Shown here piece after piece: positions 8,656 to 17,494 of a stretch of 64,000 bases of DNA. How positions within the stretch are numbered: position 1 is the first letter of the stretch; each line of letters opens with the position of its first letter. The DNA comes from Bacillus_CJ salitolerans (GTDB taxonomy: Bacteria > Bacillota > Bacilli > Bacillales > SA4), in assembly GCF_042680805.1 (NCBI RefSeq), contig NZ_JBHUEM010000024.1:62001-126000 (forward strand), given 5' to 3'. The position numbers were made by a program, and so were the translations under genes. Under the pieces are notes generated by a model that saw nothing but the letters and a program-made list of their open reading frames with translations, made no database searches and was not told the origin of the DNA.

Positions 8656-8726
8656 AACTTGTTGAACTCTCTCTAAAAAACACTCGCGTGATTAAACAAG
8701 TTAATGCAAAAAAGAACTCAAAATAA
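8619..8726 (+). CDS. Possible 35-aa basic peptide
   Basis: A 35-residue frame with an ATG 8 bases after a strong GAGGGAGG ribosome site encodes a lysine-rich, amphipathic sequence (ALKLVELSLKNTRVIKQV). No family is recognised. The good ribosome site is the main support; it lies inside the overlapping upstream small frame, so the two may be coupled. The rest of 8357-8797 holds an AACTAT / ATAGTT inverted repeat near 8440 and little else. Confidence 0.4.
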   Translation: MDKSGITKESALKLVELSLKNTRVIKQVNAKKNSK

Positions 8727-8797
8727 ATTTGAATTCTTACTTTAATAATATGATCTTAGAAAAATTCTAATACAAAGATAAAAAGAATCTCTTCTTT

Positions 8798-9469
8798 TTA
8801 CGCTGGGGATTGCTCCAATATAATGTTATTTTCTTTCATAAAGATTAGTTTTATATTCCATTTTGAATCTAATGGTCCAAAAATAGGTGTAATAAAAAAT
8901 TCTCCTTGAATATTCAAAGGATAAGAATGGTTAACACCATCCTCTTTGTTGCTAAACTCCAATATTACTTTGTCAAATTCCTTTGGTGGATTCAATATTC
9001 CTCCCCAAATATATGACCGATTATTTGTTATAAAAGACCTAGCAAAATTCCCAAGACTACGGTAATTAGCTCCCTCGAAAGTAATGGTATTTTCATTATT
9101 TACTGAATAACTATAATTACTATTCTCAGTTTTAGTAAAAGAATTAATGGAAAGTAAGTCTTTGTTGTTTGTAAAAATAACAAATTTTTCCTGGTCATAC
9201 AGGTATAGGACTTCAATATCTTCTGACCATATTCTCTCAATAACTTGTTCTAAATTAGGGCTAGAATTGATATTACAGCCGACTAGGAAGAGAATTAGAA
9301 ATAAAACAGAAAACCGATAGAACTCTTTATTTTGTATAAGTATATCCCTTAGTTTTTTTTCAGTTTCTAAATTATTACCACACAATTCTGCCATCCAGGT
9401 CTTCTTTTCGTTTTTAAGTGTATCCAATATGTTCACCGCCCATATTCTCATATTAACAAAATTTAACAT
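8798..9469 (-). CDS. Putative lipoprotein with irregular N-terminus
   Basis: The core is a lipoprotein: a hydrophobic stretch (FSVLFLILFLVGC) ending in a lipobox Cys, followed by about 155 exported residues of unknown function. The open frame starts 54 residues upstream of this stretch, too far for a normal signal peptide. Where a start would be expected (9337), an AAGGG ribosome site is followed 8 bases later by ATA instead of ATG, giving I-Q-N-K-E-F-Y-R-F. Either the ATG has mutated, ATA is used, or the longer frame is translated. The gene may be decaying. No homologue is recognised. Confidence 0.45.
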   Translation of the reverse strand: MLNFVNMRIWAVNILDTLKNEKKTWMAELCGNNLETEKKLRDILIQNKEFYRFSVLFLILFLVGCNINSSPNLEQVIERIWSEDIEVLYLYDQEKFVIFTNNKDLLSINSFTKTENSNYSYSVNNENTITFEGANYRSLGNFARSFITNNRSYIWGGILNPPKEFDKVILEFSNKEDGVNHSYPLNIQGEFFITPIFGPLDSKWNIKLIFMKENNIILEQSPA

Positions 9470-9562
9470 TATAACCTGATAATTGCTATCAGTGAGCCAA
9501 ATAGCTTAATATAAAATGACTTTATTCATTACTAACAGGATAATAGATAAAAAACCTAAGGA

Positions 9563-9610
9563 AAGAAAAATAAAAATAGAATCAGTATTATTTACCGGAT
9601 TCTATTTTTT
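9563..9610 (-). terminator. Terminator after the 145-aa gene
   Basis: Arms AAAAATAGAATC and GATTCTATTTTTT flank a loop of about 14 bases, 35 bases after the stop of the minus-strand gene. Confidence 0.65.
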
Positions 9611-9643
9611 GATTTGAAGGATTTATCTCAGTTTTTTGATTGT

Positions 9644-10081
9644 TTATTGGTTATATTGGACGTTTGTGAAATAAGTATTTAAATTATCAATTAAATCTTT
9701 CTTATTAATTTTATTCTCTGAAGTATATCCTGATTCTACTATTTTATAAATGTCATTTAACTGACTTTCAATTTTACTATATTCCCCTTTATCAAATAAA
9801 TCAAAGATATGAGAATGATATTTTGCAGCTGCTGGTGTGTTTATAACCTCTGGATAAATCAGATAAATAGACTTTAACATTCCCTTTGTAGCAAATATTG
9901 TTTCATCATCATTATTTCCACTGTTAATTTCCTTTAAGTTCCCTTTTATGTGAGTTAATACTTTTATGTAGGAAATGATATCGGTATCTTTTTGATTAAT
10001 TAGACGATTTTGTTCGTAGATCAATAAAATGTTTAGCCCTATACTAATAATCATTAATGCCAAAATTACTTTTTGCTTCAC
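9644..10081 (-). CDS. Hypothetical membrane-anchored protein
   Basis: This 145-residue protein has one N-terminal membrane helix (VILALMIISIGLNILLIYE) and a largely helical extracytoplasmic domain without known motifs. The GTG at 10081 is chosen because GAGGTG lies about 6 bases upstream; a GTG at 10090 would overlap that site. It lies in a patch of poorly conserved small genes between glnS and the ABC exporters. Function is unknown. Confidence 0.55.
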   Translation of the reverse strand: MKQKVILALMIISIGLNILLIYEQNRLINQKDTDIISYIKVLTHIKGNLKEINSGNNDDETIFATKGMLKSIYLIYPEVINTPAAAKYHSHIFDLFDKGEYSKIESQLNDIYKIVESGYTSENKINKKDLIDNLNTYFTNVQYNQ

Positions 10082-10104
10082 TTTTTTCACCTCATTTAAT
10101 AAAT

Positions 10105-10132
10105 ATAGAAGTAGGGATTACCCTACTTCTAT
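10105..10132. terminator. Hairpin between pseudogene and 145-aa gene
   Basis: A perfect 12-bp inverted repeat, ATAGAAGTAGGG / CCCTACTTCTAT, lies just after the pseudogene stop. A T-run is weak on both strands, so it may be a terminator or an mRNA-stability stem. Confidence 0.5.
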
Positions 10133-10139
10133 AAATATA

Positions 10140-10585
10140 CTAGTAAACGTAGTGATTATACCAATGTTCTTCTGACCAAACATATACAGTTGATCCCAAA
10201 GGAGGTGAGTCATATATCTTACACTTGCATATGATTTAACCTTATCATACTGACTACCATAGTTGGAATAATTAAAAACAAAATTCGCTCCTCTAGATTC
10301 ACCATCATATTCTATATGAACATCATCTGTGGCTAAAGTGCTTTCTTTAGCAATACTCATATCATCTATTCCATTCCACTCAAAGTAAATACCATATTTA
10401 TGGTCAGGACCAACAGTTGTGTGTGAAACAGAAGATTGCATTGTTCCTGAAATTGCTTTTACAGACTCAGTAGGAACTTGGTAAACAGCTAGACTATCAT
10501 AAATAATTGGAGGAATTTCTACTGATGATGAAGAAACACCTGAGTATACGCTGTTAAGTTGTCTTACCCCTGCCTTAATAGATAG
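10140..10585 (-). pseudogene. Frameshifted, start-less remnant of a secreted protein
   Basis: An open frame runs from an upstream stop at 10586 without any ATG, GTG or TTG before residue 49 (LSIKAGVRQLNSVYSGV...). Near 10215 the likely true frame shifts: after VKSYASV the phase that reads KIYDSPPLGSTVYVW, then SEEHWYNHYVY, and ends at a TAG (10140-10142) looks far more protein-like than the continuing frame, which runs through the terminator hairpin. A one-base loss there plus a missing 5' end indicates a dead gene. The parent was probably an extracellular protein; no family is recognised. Confidence 0.6.
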
Positions 10586-10709
10586 CTATATTCATTGAAT
10601 ACATAGACTTATAACATCGTTATTATAGACATATAGCTGATTTTCCTTTACTCTCCCAAGGGTTTCAACCTACCCTAAACAATAACAATAATAAAACATT
10701 ATAAAACAC

Positions 10710-12503
10710 TTACACGGATTCAACCGCGACATTCTTTATACTATATTCCCCAATCTCTGCTTCTCTGCCAAACAACCTAGCGTACACGCTACTGTTATTT
10801 TCAAGTAAATCTGCATGAGTTCCCTCTTCCACAATCTTCCCGTGTTCAAGAACGATAATCTTGTCTGCTGAGAGAACCGTTGAGAGTCTATGAGAAATAA
10901 TGAGGATTGTTTGATTTTTCCCTGACTTCAAGACAGTTTCATTAATCTTTGTTTCGGTAATGGGATCTAAAGCCGAACTTGCTTCATCTAGTATCAGAAT
11001 TGGAGCATTCTTCAAAATCGCCCTCGCTAATGATAATCGTTGCTTTTGTCCTCCTGATAATAGACTGCCTCTTTCACCAACCATCGTATTTATACCTTCA
11101 GGTAGAGATTCAATCAATTCACCTAATCCGCTATCATGGAGTGCCTTTATGAGTTCTTCCTCTGTTGCATCGGGCTTTCCGATTCGAAGATTATCAGCTA
11201 GTGTACCACTTCGCATCATCACATCTTGAGTAACGATGGACATTTGCGATCGTAGCCAGCTAGTATCCCATTCCTGAATACTCTTTCCATCTACTTCCAT
11301 CGTGCCCATCTTCGTATCATAAAGTCTAAATAGTAAATCAACAATTGTTGATTTTCCTGAACCACTTGGACCTACTAAGGCTACTTTTTCACCTGCTCGA
11401 ATCGAAAAGGATACACCTGATAAAACTGTTTCTTGCTTACCTGGGTAAGCAAATGTTACATCCTTTAAGCTAATATGACCGCTCGCACGTTCTCCTATCA
11501 CGCCTTCCATCGTCTCAGCCGTAGATGGCTCCTCTGATAAAAGAATATCGGATCGGTCAAGAGCTGGACCTGTTCTTCTCACAGAAAGCCAGTTACGAAG
11601 CAACCGTTGCATTTCGTTTGCTGCAATCGTTACAAGTCCACCAGCCGTCAGCATTTGTCCGCTTGTCAAATTATCATTCCAGATTAATAGTGTACTAATC
11701 AAATAGACAAGACCCAGAGCAAACCCGTTATAGCTTGCAATTACAATAACTGATTGCATTCTTGCCTTTAATTCTTTTATTGAATGCTGTACGAACGAAT
11801 CCCTTATGGCTACAACACTTTGAACTTCACTTTCAGAGACACCCATTACGCGTGACAAATGAATACCTGTTACAGATTCTCTTAGCCTTTCCAAATACCT
11901 AGATGCCTCTTTTCTGGCATCTGCAGAAGCAGCCCTTGTTCTTGCCCCAACATAATTTGATGTCCAATAGAAAATAACACCGAGGACGACACTCGTAACC
12001 ATTAAATAAGGATGAATCCATAGCAACACAAGGCTGTAGATAATCACTCCTTGTACGCTTGCCATAAAGGTCGACCCTTCCCAAGCTAAGAAATTGTGGA
12101 GAGTATCTGGATCATCCGATACTCTTGCTAACAATTCCCCAGAAGGATTATGATGATAAAATGAATATGGTAGTATTTGTAAATGTTTAAATAAACGCAG
12201 CTTTTGCCAGTTCGTAACGGTTTTAGCGGTTTGATGACAGAAATATTCATCAATGACCATCATGACGAGATCAAGTATTGCTGATAAAAGTAACAACCAC
12301 ATTAATCCCCATAACCAGTTGTAGTTTTCATTTGGAAGAATCGTATCGATAAGCCAGCTAAGTGCTAATGTGGGAATTAGGGCAGAAAACACTTGGCTGA
12401 TTGCAATCACAACTGAGTCAGCAATAACCCAGTTTTTATAGGGCTTTAAAAAGGCGAGGACTCTTCTTCCATCGCGATTTTTCGTTTGAGAGACAGTACT
12501 CAT
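10710..12503 (-). CDS. ABC exporter, fused permease-ATPase (second of pair)
   Basis: This 597-residue half-transporter has six membrane helices in residues 20-310, then an ATPase domain with Walker A GPSGSGKST, signature LSGGQKQRLSLARA, Walker B ILILDEASSALD and H-loop ISHRLST. All catalytic residues look intact. Its ATG overlaps the stop of the upstream exporter by 4 bases (ATGA). Pairs like this (YfiB/YfiC, LmrCD type) usually form heterodimeric multidrug or lipid exporters; the substrate cannot be deduced. Confidence 0.85.
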   Translation of the reverse strand: MSTVSQTKNRDGRRVLAFLKPYKNWVIADSVVIAISQVFSALIPTLALSWLIDTILPNENYNWLWGLMWLLLLSAILDLVMMVIDEYFCHQTAKTVTNWQKLRLFKHLQILPYSFYHHNPSGELLARVSDDPDTLHNFLAWEGSTFMASVQGVIIYSLVLLWIHPYLMVTSVVLGVIFYWTSNYVGARTRAASADARKEASRYLERLRESVTGIHLSRVMGVSESEVQSVVAIRDSFVQHSIKELKARMQSVIVIASYNGFALGLVYLISTLLIWNDNLTSGQMLTAGGLVTIAANEMQRLLRNWLSVRRTGPALDRSDILLSEEPSTAETMEGVIGERASGHISLKDVTFAYPGKQETVLSGVSFSIRAGEKVALVGPSGSGKSTIVDLLFRLYDTKMGTMEVDGKSIQEWDTSWLRSQMSIVTQDVMMRSGTLADNLRIGKPDATEEELIKALHDSGLGELIESLPEGINTMVGERGSLLSGGQKQRLSLARAILKNAPILILDEASSALDPITETKINETVLKSGKNQTILIISHRLSTVLSADKIIVLEHGKIVEEGTHADLLENNSSVYARLFGREAEIGEYSIKNVAVESV

Positions 12504-14239
12504 CCCACCATCTCCTTTTCTAGTTCACTATATTGAGCTTTATATAATTCATAATACTGCCCCTTTAAGGCTAAAAGTTCTTCATGTGTTCCTTTTTCCG
12601 CTACCATTCCTTGGTCTAACAGGATAATCGTATCAGCGTTTCGGACTGTAATAAGGCGGTGAGCAATTGTTATCGTTGTTCTACCCGGAATTAACTGCTC
12701 TAGTGAAGCCTGCACCTTTTCTTCTGTTTCCCCATCAAGTGATGACGTCGCTTCATCAAAAATCAACACTGGTGGCTGCCTTAAAATGGCTCTTGCAAGA
12801 GCCATCCTTTGTCTTTGACCTCCTGATAGCTTTAAGCCGCGTTCTCCGACAATCGTCTCATAACCATCATCTAGCGATTCGATTAATTCCTTTAAACCAG
12901 CAGCGTCTACGGCTCGTTCAAGCTCTTCCATTGAAGCATCCGGCTTTCCGTATAATAGATTTTGACGAATGGTACTGTTTAGTAAGAAGGTCTCCTGTGA
13001 GACTACCCCTACCTGCTGTCTAAAGCTATTTCGGTTATACGAAAATAAGTCCTTTCCATCAATATGAACAGTCCCCTTACTTGGTTCATATAACCCAAGT
13101 AATAGTTGAACTAACGTACTTTTTCCTCCACCACTCGTTCCGACAATTCCAATGTGCTGACCTTGCTTTAAAGCAAGAGAAACTCCTTTTAGAACCTGCT
13201 TTTCCGTATTTGGATATGCAAACCAAATGTTATCTAGCTCAATGTTTCCTTCCACTTTTCCAAACTCAGGTAAGGCTTCTTCATGCTCTTCTGGCAGGTC
13301 AAAGTATTCGTAAATTCGGTGAAGAGCCGGAATTGCCTGCTGAACGATTAGGGCATTTTCAGCAAGGGATCTGACAGGTAAAAACATGATTGGAATAAAG
13401 CTAAGGCATGATACTAACGTCCCTATCGTGATTTTATCTCCCCAAACTGCCATACCACCAATTAACATGACAACACCAGGCGTTACAATATTAAATAAGT
13501 TCCCAAGTCGGTAGTTAACCTTATTAATAAGTGCGGCGCGGATGGAGTAGTTTTTCCACTTCAGCATCTTTTGCTCCTGTGTATCAACCTCGGTTTTCTG
13601 AGTTTGAAAGGTTCTCACTAAACGAATACTTTCAATACTTTCCTGCAAGTGCTGATACATATCTGATCGCATGTCACGTTGGACAGCACTCATTCTTCTG
13701 ACAGTTGCCCCTAGCTTAAACGAAGGGTAAATATAAATAGCAAATACAACAAACATGACGATTGCAGCTGGCCAGTATAGAACAAATACGGCAGAAAATG
13801 CTGCAATAGCCCCTACGACTTGCTGCAAGATTCTAGGCACAACGGTATTATTCAAATTTTGGATTGATTCCACATCATGAGTTAATCGATATAACATATC
13901 ACCACGTGGTGTGTTTGAAAAAAATGACATCGGCGTACGATGTAGCCGTCTAAATGCACGTATTTGCATATCGGTAATCACATCAAGTCCGATTTTCACC
14001 TGTACATATTCCTGCATGGTTTCAAATAAGGATTTCCCTAAGAACGCAACGAGAACCCCTCCAACGACCCATAGCAAGAAGTTCATTTCCATTCCGCTAA
14101 TCACTTCATCGACCAGCTTTCCTACCAGGATTGATGGTACAATTGTAAATAATCCGCCTACTATAGAAAAAGCTAATGCCAAGAGCAATCTTTTCCAGTA
14201 AGGTTTAAAATGGCGCAGTGTTGTTTTTAATATGTTCAT
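12500..14239 (-). CDS. ABC exporter, fused permease-ATPase (first of pair)
   Basis: This 579-residue half-transporter has six membrane helices in about residues 15-300 and an ATPase domain with Walker A GTSGGGKST, signature LSGGQRQRMALARA, Walker B VLIFDEATSSLD and H-loop IAHRLITV. The ATG at 14239 follows AGGAGGCGAGAAG; an in-frame start six codons earlier falls before the ribosome site. It is translationally coupled to the next exporter, so the two likely form a heterodimer. Both nucleotide sites look catalytically competent, unlike strongly asymmetric heterodimers. Confidence 0.85.
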   Translation of the reverse strand: MNILKTTLRHFKPYWKRLLLALAFSIVGGLFTIVPSILVGKLVDEVISGMEMNFLLWVVGGVLVAFLGKSLFETMQEYVQVKIGLDVITDMQIRAFRRLHRTPMSFFSNTPRGDMLYRLTHDVESIQNLNNTVVPRILQQVVGAIAAFSAVFVLYWPAAIVMFVVFAIYIYPSFKLGATVRRMSAVQRDMRSDMYQHLQESIESIRLVRTFQTQKTEVDTQEQKMLKWKNYSIRAALINKVNYRLGNLFNIVTPGVVMLIGGMAVWGDKITIGTLVSCLSFIPIMFLPVRSLAENALIVQQAIPALHRIYEYFDLPEEHEEALPEFGKVEGNIELDNIWFAYPNTEKQVLKGVSLALKQGQHIGIVGTSGGGKSTLVQLLLGLYEPSKGTVHIDGKDLFSYNRNSFRQQVGVVSQETFLLNSTIRQNLLYGKPDASMEELERAVDAAGLKELIESLDDGYETIVGERGLKLSGGQRQRMALARAILRQPPVLIFDEATSSLDGETEEKVQASLEQLIPGRTTITIAHRLITVRNADTIILLDQGMVAEKGTHEELLALKGQYYELYKAQYSELEKEMVG

Positions 14240-14430
14240 CTTCTCGCCTCCTCGCAAGATTCTATTTTATTACAAAAATTAGAAATATTCACTATTAAAT
14301 TATTTAGACAATACATTCAATTGGAACTCTTCTTTATTTTATAAAGAAATAGGAAGAATGAAATTCTCCAAACGAATGAATTTTTTCTAAGACTTTAGTT
14401 TTACTCTCTAACGTAACTTCCCTCTATTAC

Positions 14431-14471
14431 AAAAAAGGTTCTAATGCTTCCGAATTGAAAGCACTAGAACC
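14431..14471 (-). terminator. Terminator after the MFS exporter
   Basis: On the minus strand GGTTCTAGTGCTT pairs with AAGCATTAGAACC, with one G-T pair, and is followed by six Ts. Confidence 0.75.
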
Positions 14472-14486
14472 ATTCGTTCTTCAATC

Positions 14487-16013
14487 TTATGAATTCTCTG
14501 TCGCAACTTTGTTTGCCATTTTTGTACTAACCTCTTTTGTATCCACTGCTTGGGAAGATCTTTTAATAAAGAAAGCAAGAACAAGCGCCACTGCTGCAAT
14601 GATGGAAGATACGAAAAATGCATCATTAATTCCTTCTAGCATTGCCTGCATCCCAACTTGCTGTTCAAGCTGTGCTAGAGCTGCTTCAGTTGGCTGTCCT
14701 GTCATTTTTTGCATGGCATCTTGCATTAACTCTTTTGTATGTGTGACCGTACGATTTGACATGACTGTTACCAGTAAGGCGGTTCCAATTGCTCCAGAAA
14801 CTTGGTTTAATGTGTTATTCATTGCTGTACCATGCGGATAGAAACGGGCAGGTAGCTGATTTAAACCATTTGTTGAAACTGGCATCATCACCATTGAAAT
14901 ACCTAGCATTCGAATTGAATTTAAAATAACGATATGTGTATAAGATGTATCTTGAGTGAGCTGACTGAACAAATAGGTAGTTACTACAGTGATGACCAAT
15001 CCACTCGTTGCTAGCACTCGTCCACCAAACTTATCAAAAAGTCTGCCCGTAATGGGAGACATAAACGCCATGACTAGCGCACCTGGCAGCATCAGTAAGC
15101 CTGCATCTAATGGGGATATCCCGCGAATCGTTTGAACATAAATCGGTACTAATAACATCCCCGAAAACAGTGCCATATTTAAAACCATCGTAATTGTTGA
15201 TGATAAAGCGAACATTGGGTATTTGAAGACCTGAAAATTAAGCATCGGTCTCTCAAATTTAGATTGTCGCATAATAAAGGCTACGAGTGTTAATACACCA
15301 ACAATGATCGTTCCGTATACAAGCGGATGATCCCAGCCTTTACTACCAGCTGAACTAAATCCATATAGTAAACCACCAAATCCAGTACTAGATAACAATA
15401 CTGAAATCATATCTAAGCGAATATCCACTTTTTCTTTTTGATCCTTTAATAGGAAAAACCCAAGCAATAGGACAAGAATCGCAATCGGAGTAACAAAGTG
15501 GAAAAGCATTCTCCAATCGTAATGTTCAATAATCCACCCTGAAAGGGTTGGTCCGATGGCTGGTGCAGACATAAGGATTAAACCGAACACCCCCATTGCT
15601 GTCCCTCTCTTTTCAATAGGAAAGCTTACCAACATGACGTTCATTAGTAGCGGCATCATAATCGCTGTACCAGATGCTTGAATCATCCGACCCGCTAGTA
15701 AAACAGGAAAAACATGAGCAACACCAGCAAGTATCGTTCCAGCAGTAAAGAGTCCCATCGCTACTAAAAAGAGACGTCTGACAGAATATTTTTCAATTAG
15801 AAAAGCTGTCGTTGGGATTAACACTCCATTCACTAACATAAAACCTGTTGTTAGCCATTGTACTGTTGTAGGGCCAACCTCTAGGTCCACCATAATAGAA
15901 GGGAGTGCGATATTTAATAATGTATTATTTAAAAATGCTATAAACGCACCTATCATAAGTACAGCTAAAATGCCGTATGGCGGTCGTGCTGTAGGATTCA
16001 TTGTTTTATTCAT
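14487..16013 (-). CDS. DHA2-family MFS multidrug exporter
   Basis: This 508-residue protein has 14 predicted membrane helices and the motif-C-like segment GLILMSAPAIGPTLSGWI near residue 145, characteristic of drug-proton antiporters of the EmrB/QacA/LmrB group. A basic C-terminal tail faces the cytoplasm. The ATG follows AGGAGGGTAAC. It is divergent from a TetR regulator, the usual arrangement for a regulated drug exporter. Substrates are unknown. Confidence 0.85.
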   Translation of the reverse strand: MNKTMNPTARPPYGILAVLMIGAFIAFLNNTLLNIALPSIMVDLEVGPTTVQWLTTGFMLVNGVLIPTTAFLIEKYSVRRLFLVAMGLFTAGTILAGVAHVFPVLLAGRMIQASGTAIMMPLLMNVMLVSFPIEKRGTAMGVFGLILMSAPAIGPTLSGWIIEHYDWRMLFHFVTPIAILVLLLGFFLLKDQKEKVDIRLDMISVLLSSTGFGGLLYGFSSAGSKGWDHPLVYGTIIVGVLTLVAFIMRQSKFERPMLNFQVFKYPMFALSSTITMVLNMALFSGMLLVPIYVQTIRGISPLDAGLLMLPGALVMAFMSPITGRLFDKFGGRVLATSGLVITVVTTYLFSQLTQDTSYTHIVILNSIRMLGISMVMMPVSTNGLNQLPARFYPHGTAMNNTLNQVSGAIGTALLVTVMSNRTVTHTKELMQDAMQKMTGQPTEAALAQLEQQVGMQAMLEGINDAFFVSSIIAAVALVLAFFIKRSSQAVDTKEVSTKMANKVATENS

Positions 16014-16066
16014 GTTACCCTCCTATACCGATAGTTCATTTTTTATACCATCGTTTCACTTTATTT

Positions 16067-16152
16067 ATAATATACCAACCGTTCAATAATTACAATTGGA
16101 AAATACCTTATAAAAATTGTGATTTGTATATGAGGGAAAAATACGGTATGAT
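16067..16152. promoter_or_regulatory. Divergent promoters of MFS exporter and TetR regulator
   Basis: Leftward: TTGTAA (minus strand, 16090-16095), 17-base spacer, TATTAT (16067-16072). Rightward: TTGTAT (16124-16129), 17-base spacer, TATGAT (16147-16152). An inverted repeat ACAATT...AATTGT (16092-16120) overlaps the leftward -35 and abuts the rightward one, a plausible operator. Confidence 0.5.
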
Positions 16153-16194
16153 TTTTTTGTACTAGTCGTCTAAAAAAAGGTTGGGGTGGGATTT

Positions 16195-17073
16195 ATGAAG
16201 GATAGGAAACAGCATGTTGTCAAAAAAGCCCATGAGCTTTTTATAGAAAAAGGATTTCACTCAACTTCCATTCAGGATATTTTGGACTACAGTGGAATTT
16301 CAAAAGGAACGTTTTATAACTATTTTTCTTCTAAAAACGAACTACTCATTGAGTTATTTCAGTTGTTTTTCACTCAAATCGAAAAAAAACGAAACGAATT
16401 ATTACTTGGGCATGACCCTTCAAACATAGAAATCTTTATCCAGCAGGTTGAATATCAAATGAATGCAAAAAGAGAGTATAAGCTCATTCCACTTTTTGAA
16501 GAAGTCCTAATTTCAAGTGATGAAGAGCTAAAAACCTCTATCAAAAAAGGACAAATGAAGATCATTCACTGGGTATATGAACGGTTTTTAGACATCTTTG
16601 GTGAGGAAAAGAAACCATACTTATTAGATTGTGCGATCATGTTTTTGGGACTACTTCACCACAACACCAGATACTACTCAAAGATTGATCCCTCTTCTTC
16701 TGGAATCCATAAGGTTGTCCAATATAGTATGAATCGAATGCTGAGCATAGCGATGGAGTTAGAAGAAACAAATGAGCAATTGTTTCAACCTGAACTCCTT
16801 CATCATTGGTTACCTGAGAGTGAGCAGCTTCAAAATGATAAACAAGAACTCAATCAAAAGATAGTAGCGCTAAAACAATTTTTATTGAATAGTAATGATT
16901 CAGGAAGGTACACAGAGCTATTAGATTTCATTCAGGAAGAACTCTTAAATTCAAATAAACCAAGGAAATATTTAGTTGAAACGACTATTTCCTCCTTATA
17001 TGTTGGAGATGGCATTTTTGAAAAAGAATGTCTTGATGAGTTAAAAGCGATTGTGATGAGGCTTATGAAGTAA
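16195..17073 (+). CDS. TetR/AcrR-family regulator
   Basis: This 292-residue regulator begins with a TetR helix-turn-helix (residues 5-52: GFHSTSIQDILDYSGISKGTFYNYFSSK) and has an unusually long C-terminal region of about 230 residues, compared with the common total length of 190-220. The ATG at 16195 follows GGGGTGGG by 5 bases; the in-frame GTG at 16186 is inside that site. Divergence from the MFS exporter suggests it represses that gene and itself. The ligand is unknown. Confidence 0.8.
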   Translation: MKDRKQHVVKKAHELFIEKGFHSTSIQDILDYSGISKGTFYNYFSSKNELLIELFQLFFTQIEKKRNELLLGHDPSNIEIFIQQVEYQMNAKREYKLIPLFEEVLISSDEELKTSIKKGQMKIIHWVYERFLDIFGEEKKPYLLDCAIMFLGLLHHNTRYYSKIDPSSSGIHKVVQYSMNRMLSIAMELEETNEQLFQPELLHHWLPESEQLQNDKQELNQKIVALKQFLLNSNDSGRYTELLDFIQEELLNSNKPRKYLVETTISSLYVGDGIFEKECLDELKAIVMRLMK

Positions 17074-17257
17074 TACTTTAGGGATGATGTAGTATAAGGA
17101 GAAAAATCGAGTTAGCCGGCAAATCAGTTAAAATTTTTCTTTTTTTAATGATTTTTTTAGTTTATTTACAATTTACACTTATTATTTGTTACCTTTTACA
17201 GAGTCTTCAATTGTTGATCACCTTTTTTTCATTTCGGCTCTTTCATTTGCAAGCTTA

Positions 17258-17431
17258 TCAGCAACTATTAACATTTTTTCAGCAACTTAAGAATTTTTAT
17301 AAGCGACAGCTTATGATTTATCATCAACGTTTTGATTTTATCAGCAACTTTACCTTTTATCGTCAACTTTACGCTGTGTATCAGCGACTTCCGATTATCT
17401 ATCGTCAACTTTGACAAGTTAATCAGCAACT
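17258..17431 (+). repeat. 21-bp periodic repeat array
   Basis: Nine copies of a degenerate core, TCAGCAACT or TCGTCAACT, start at 17258, 17279, 17300, 17321, 17341, 17360, 17381, 17402 and 17423, so spacing is 21 bases with one 20 and one 19. The sequence between cores is variable and T-rich. Weaker related units may extend upstream to about 17216. As 21 is a multiple of three, translation gives a heptad YQQLxxF pattern, but there is no ribosome site. It follows the TetR gene and precedes a hairpin. CRISPR is excluded because repeats are short and spacers are not unique blocks. Confidence 0.75.
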
Positions 17432-17459
17432 AGGCTAGAATGAACGATAATGCGCACAA

Positions 17460-17491
17460 AGAAGCTACCTTTAGAAAAGGTAGCTTCTGCT
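17460..17491 (+). terminator. Terminator after TetR gene and repeat array
   Basis: AGAAGCTACCTTT / AAAGGTAGCTTCT form a 13-bp stem followed by GCTTTTT on the plus strand. It could also stop transcripts from the minus-strand TPP gene, with a weaker T-run. Confidence 0.75.
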
Positions 17492-17494
17492 TTT

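Noticed and set aside
16092..16120. Confident TetR operator
   Set aside because: The ACAATT/AATTGT repeat has a long spacer; it was kept only as part of the promoter entry.
17148..17414. Open frame of 88 codons over the 21-bp array
   Set aside because: No ribosome site, strongly biased composition, and the heptad pattern follows from the 21-base period of the DNA repeat.
17258..17431. CRISPR array
   Set aside because: Cores are about 9-13 bases, degenerate and 21 bases apart; there are no unique 30-base spacers and no cas genes.
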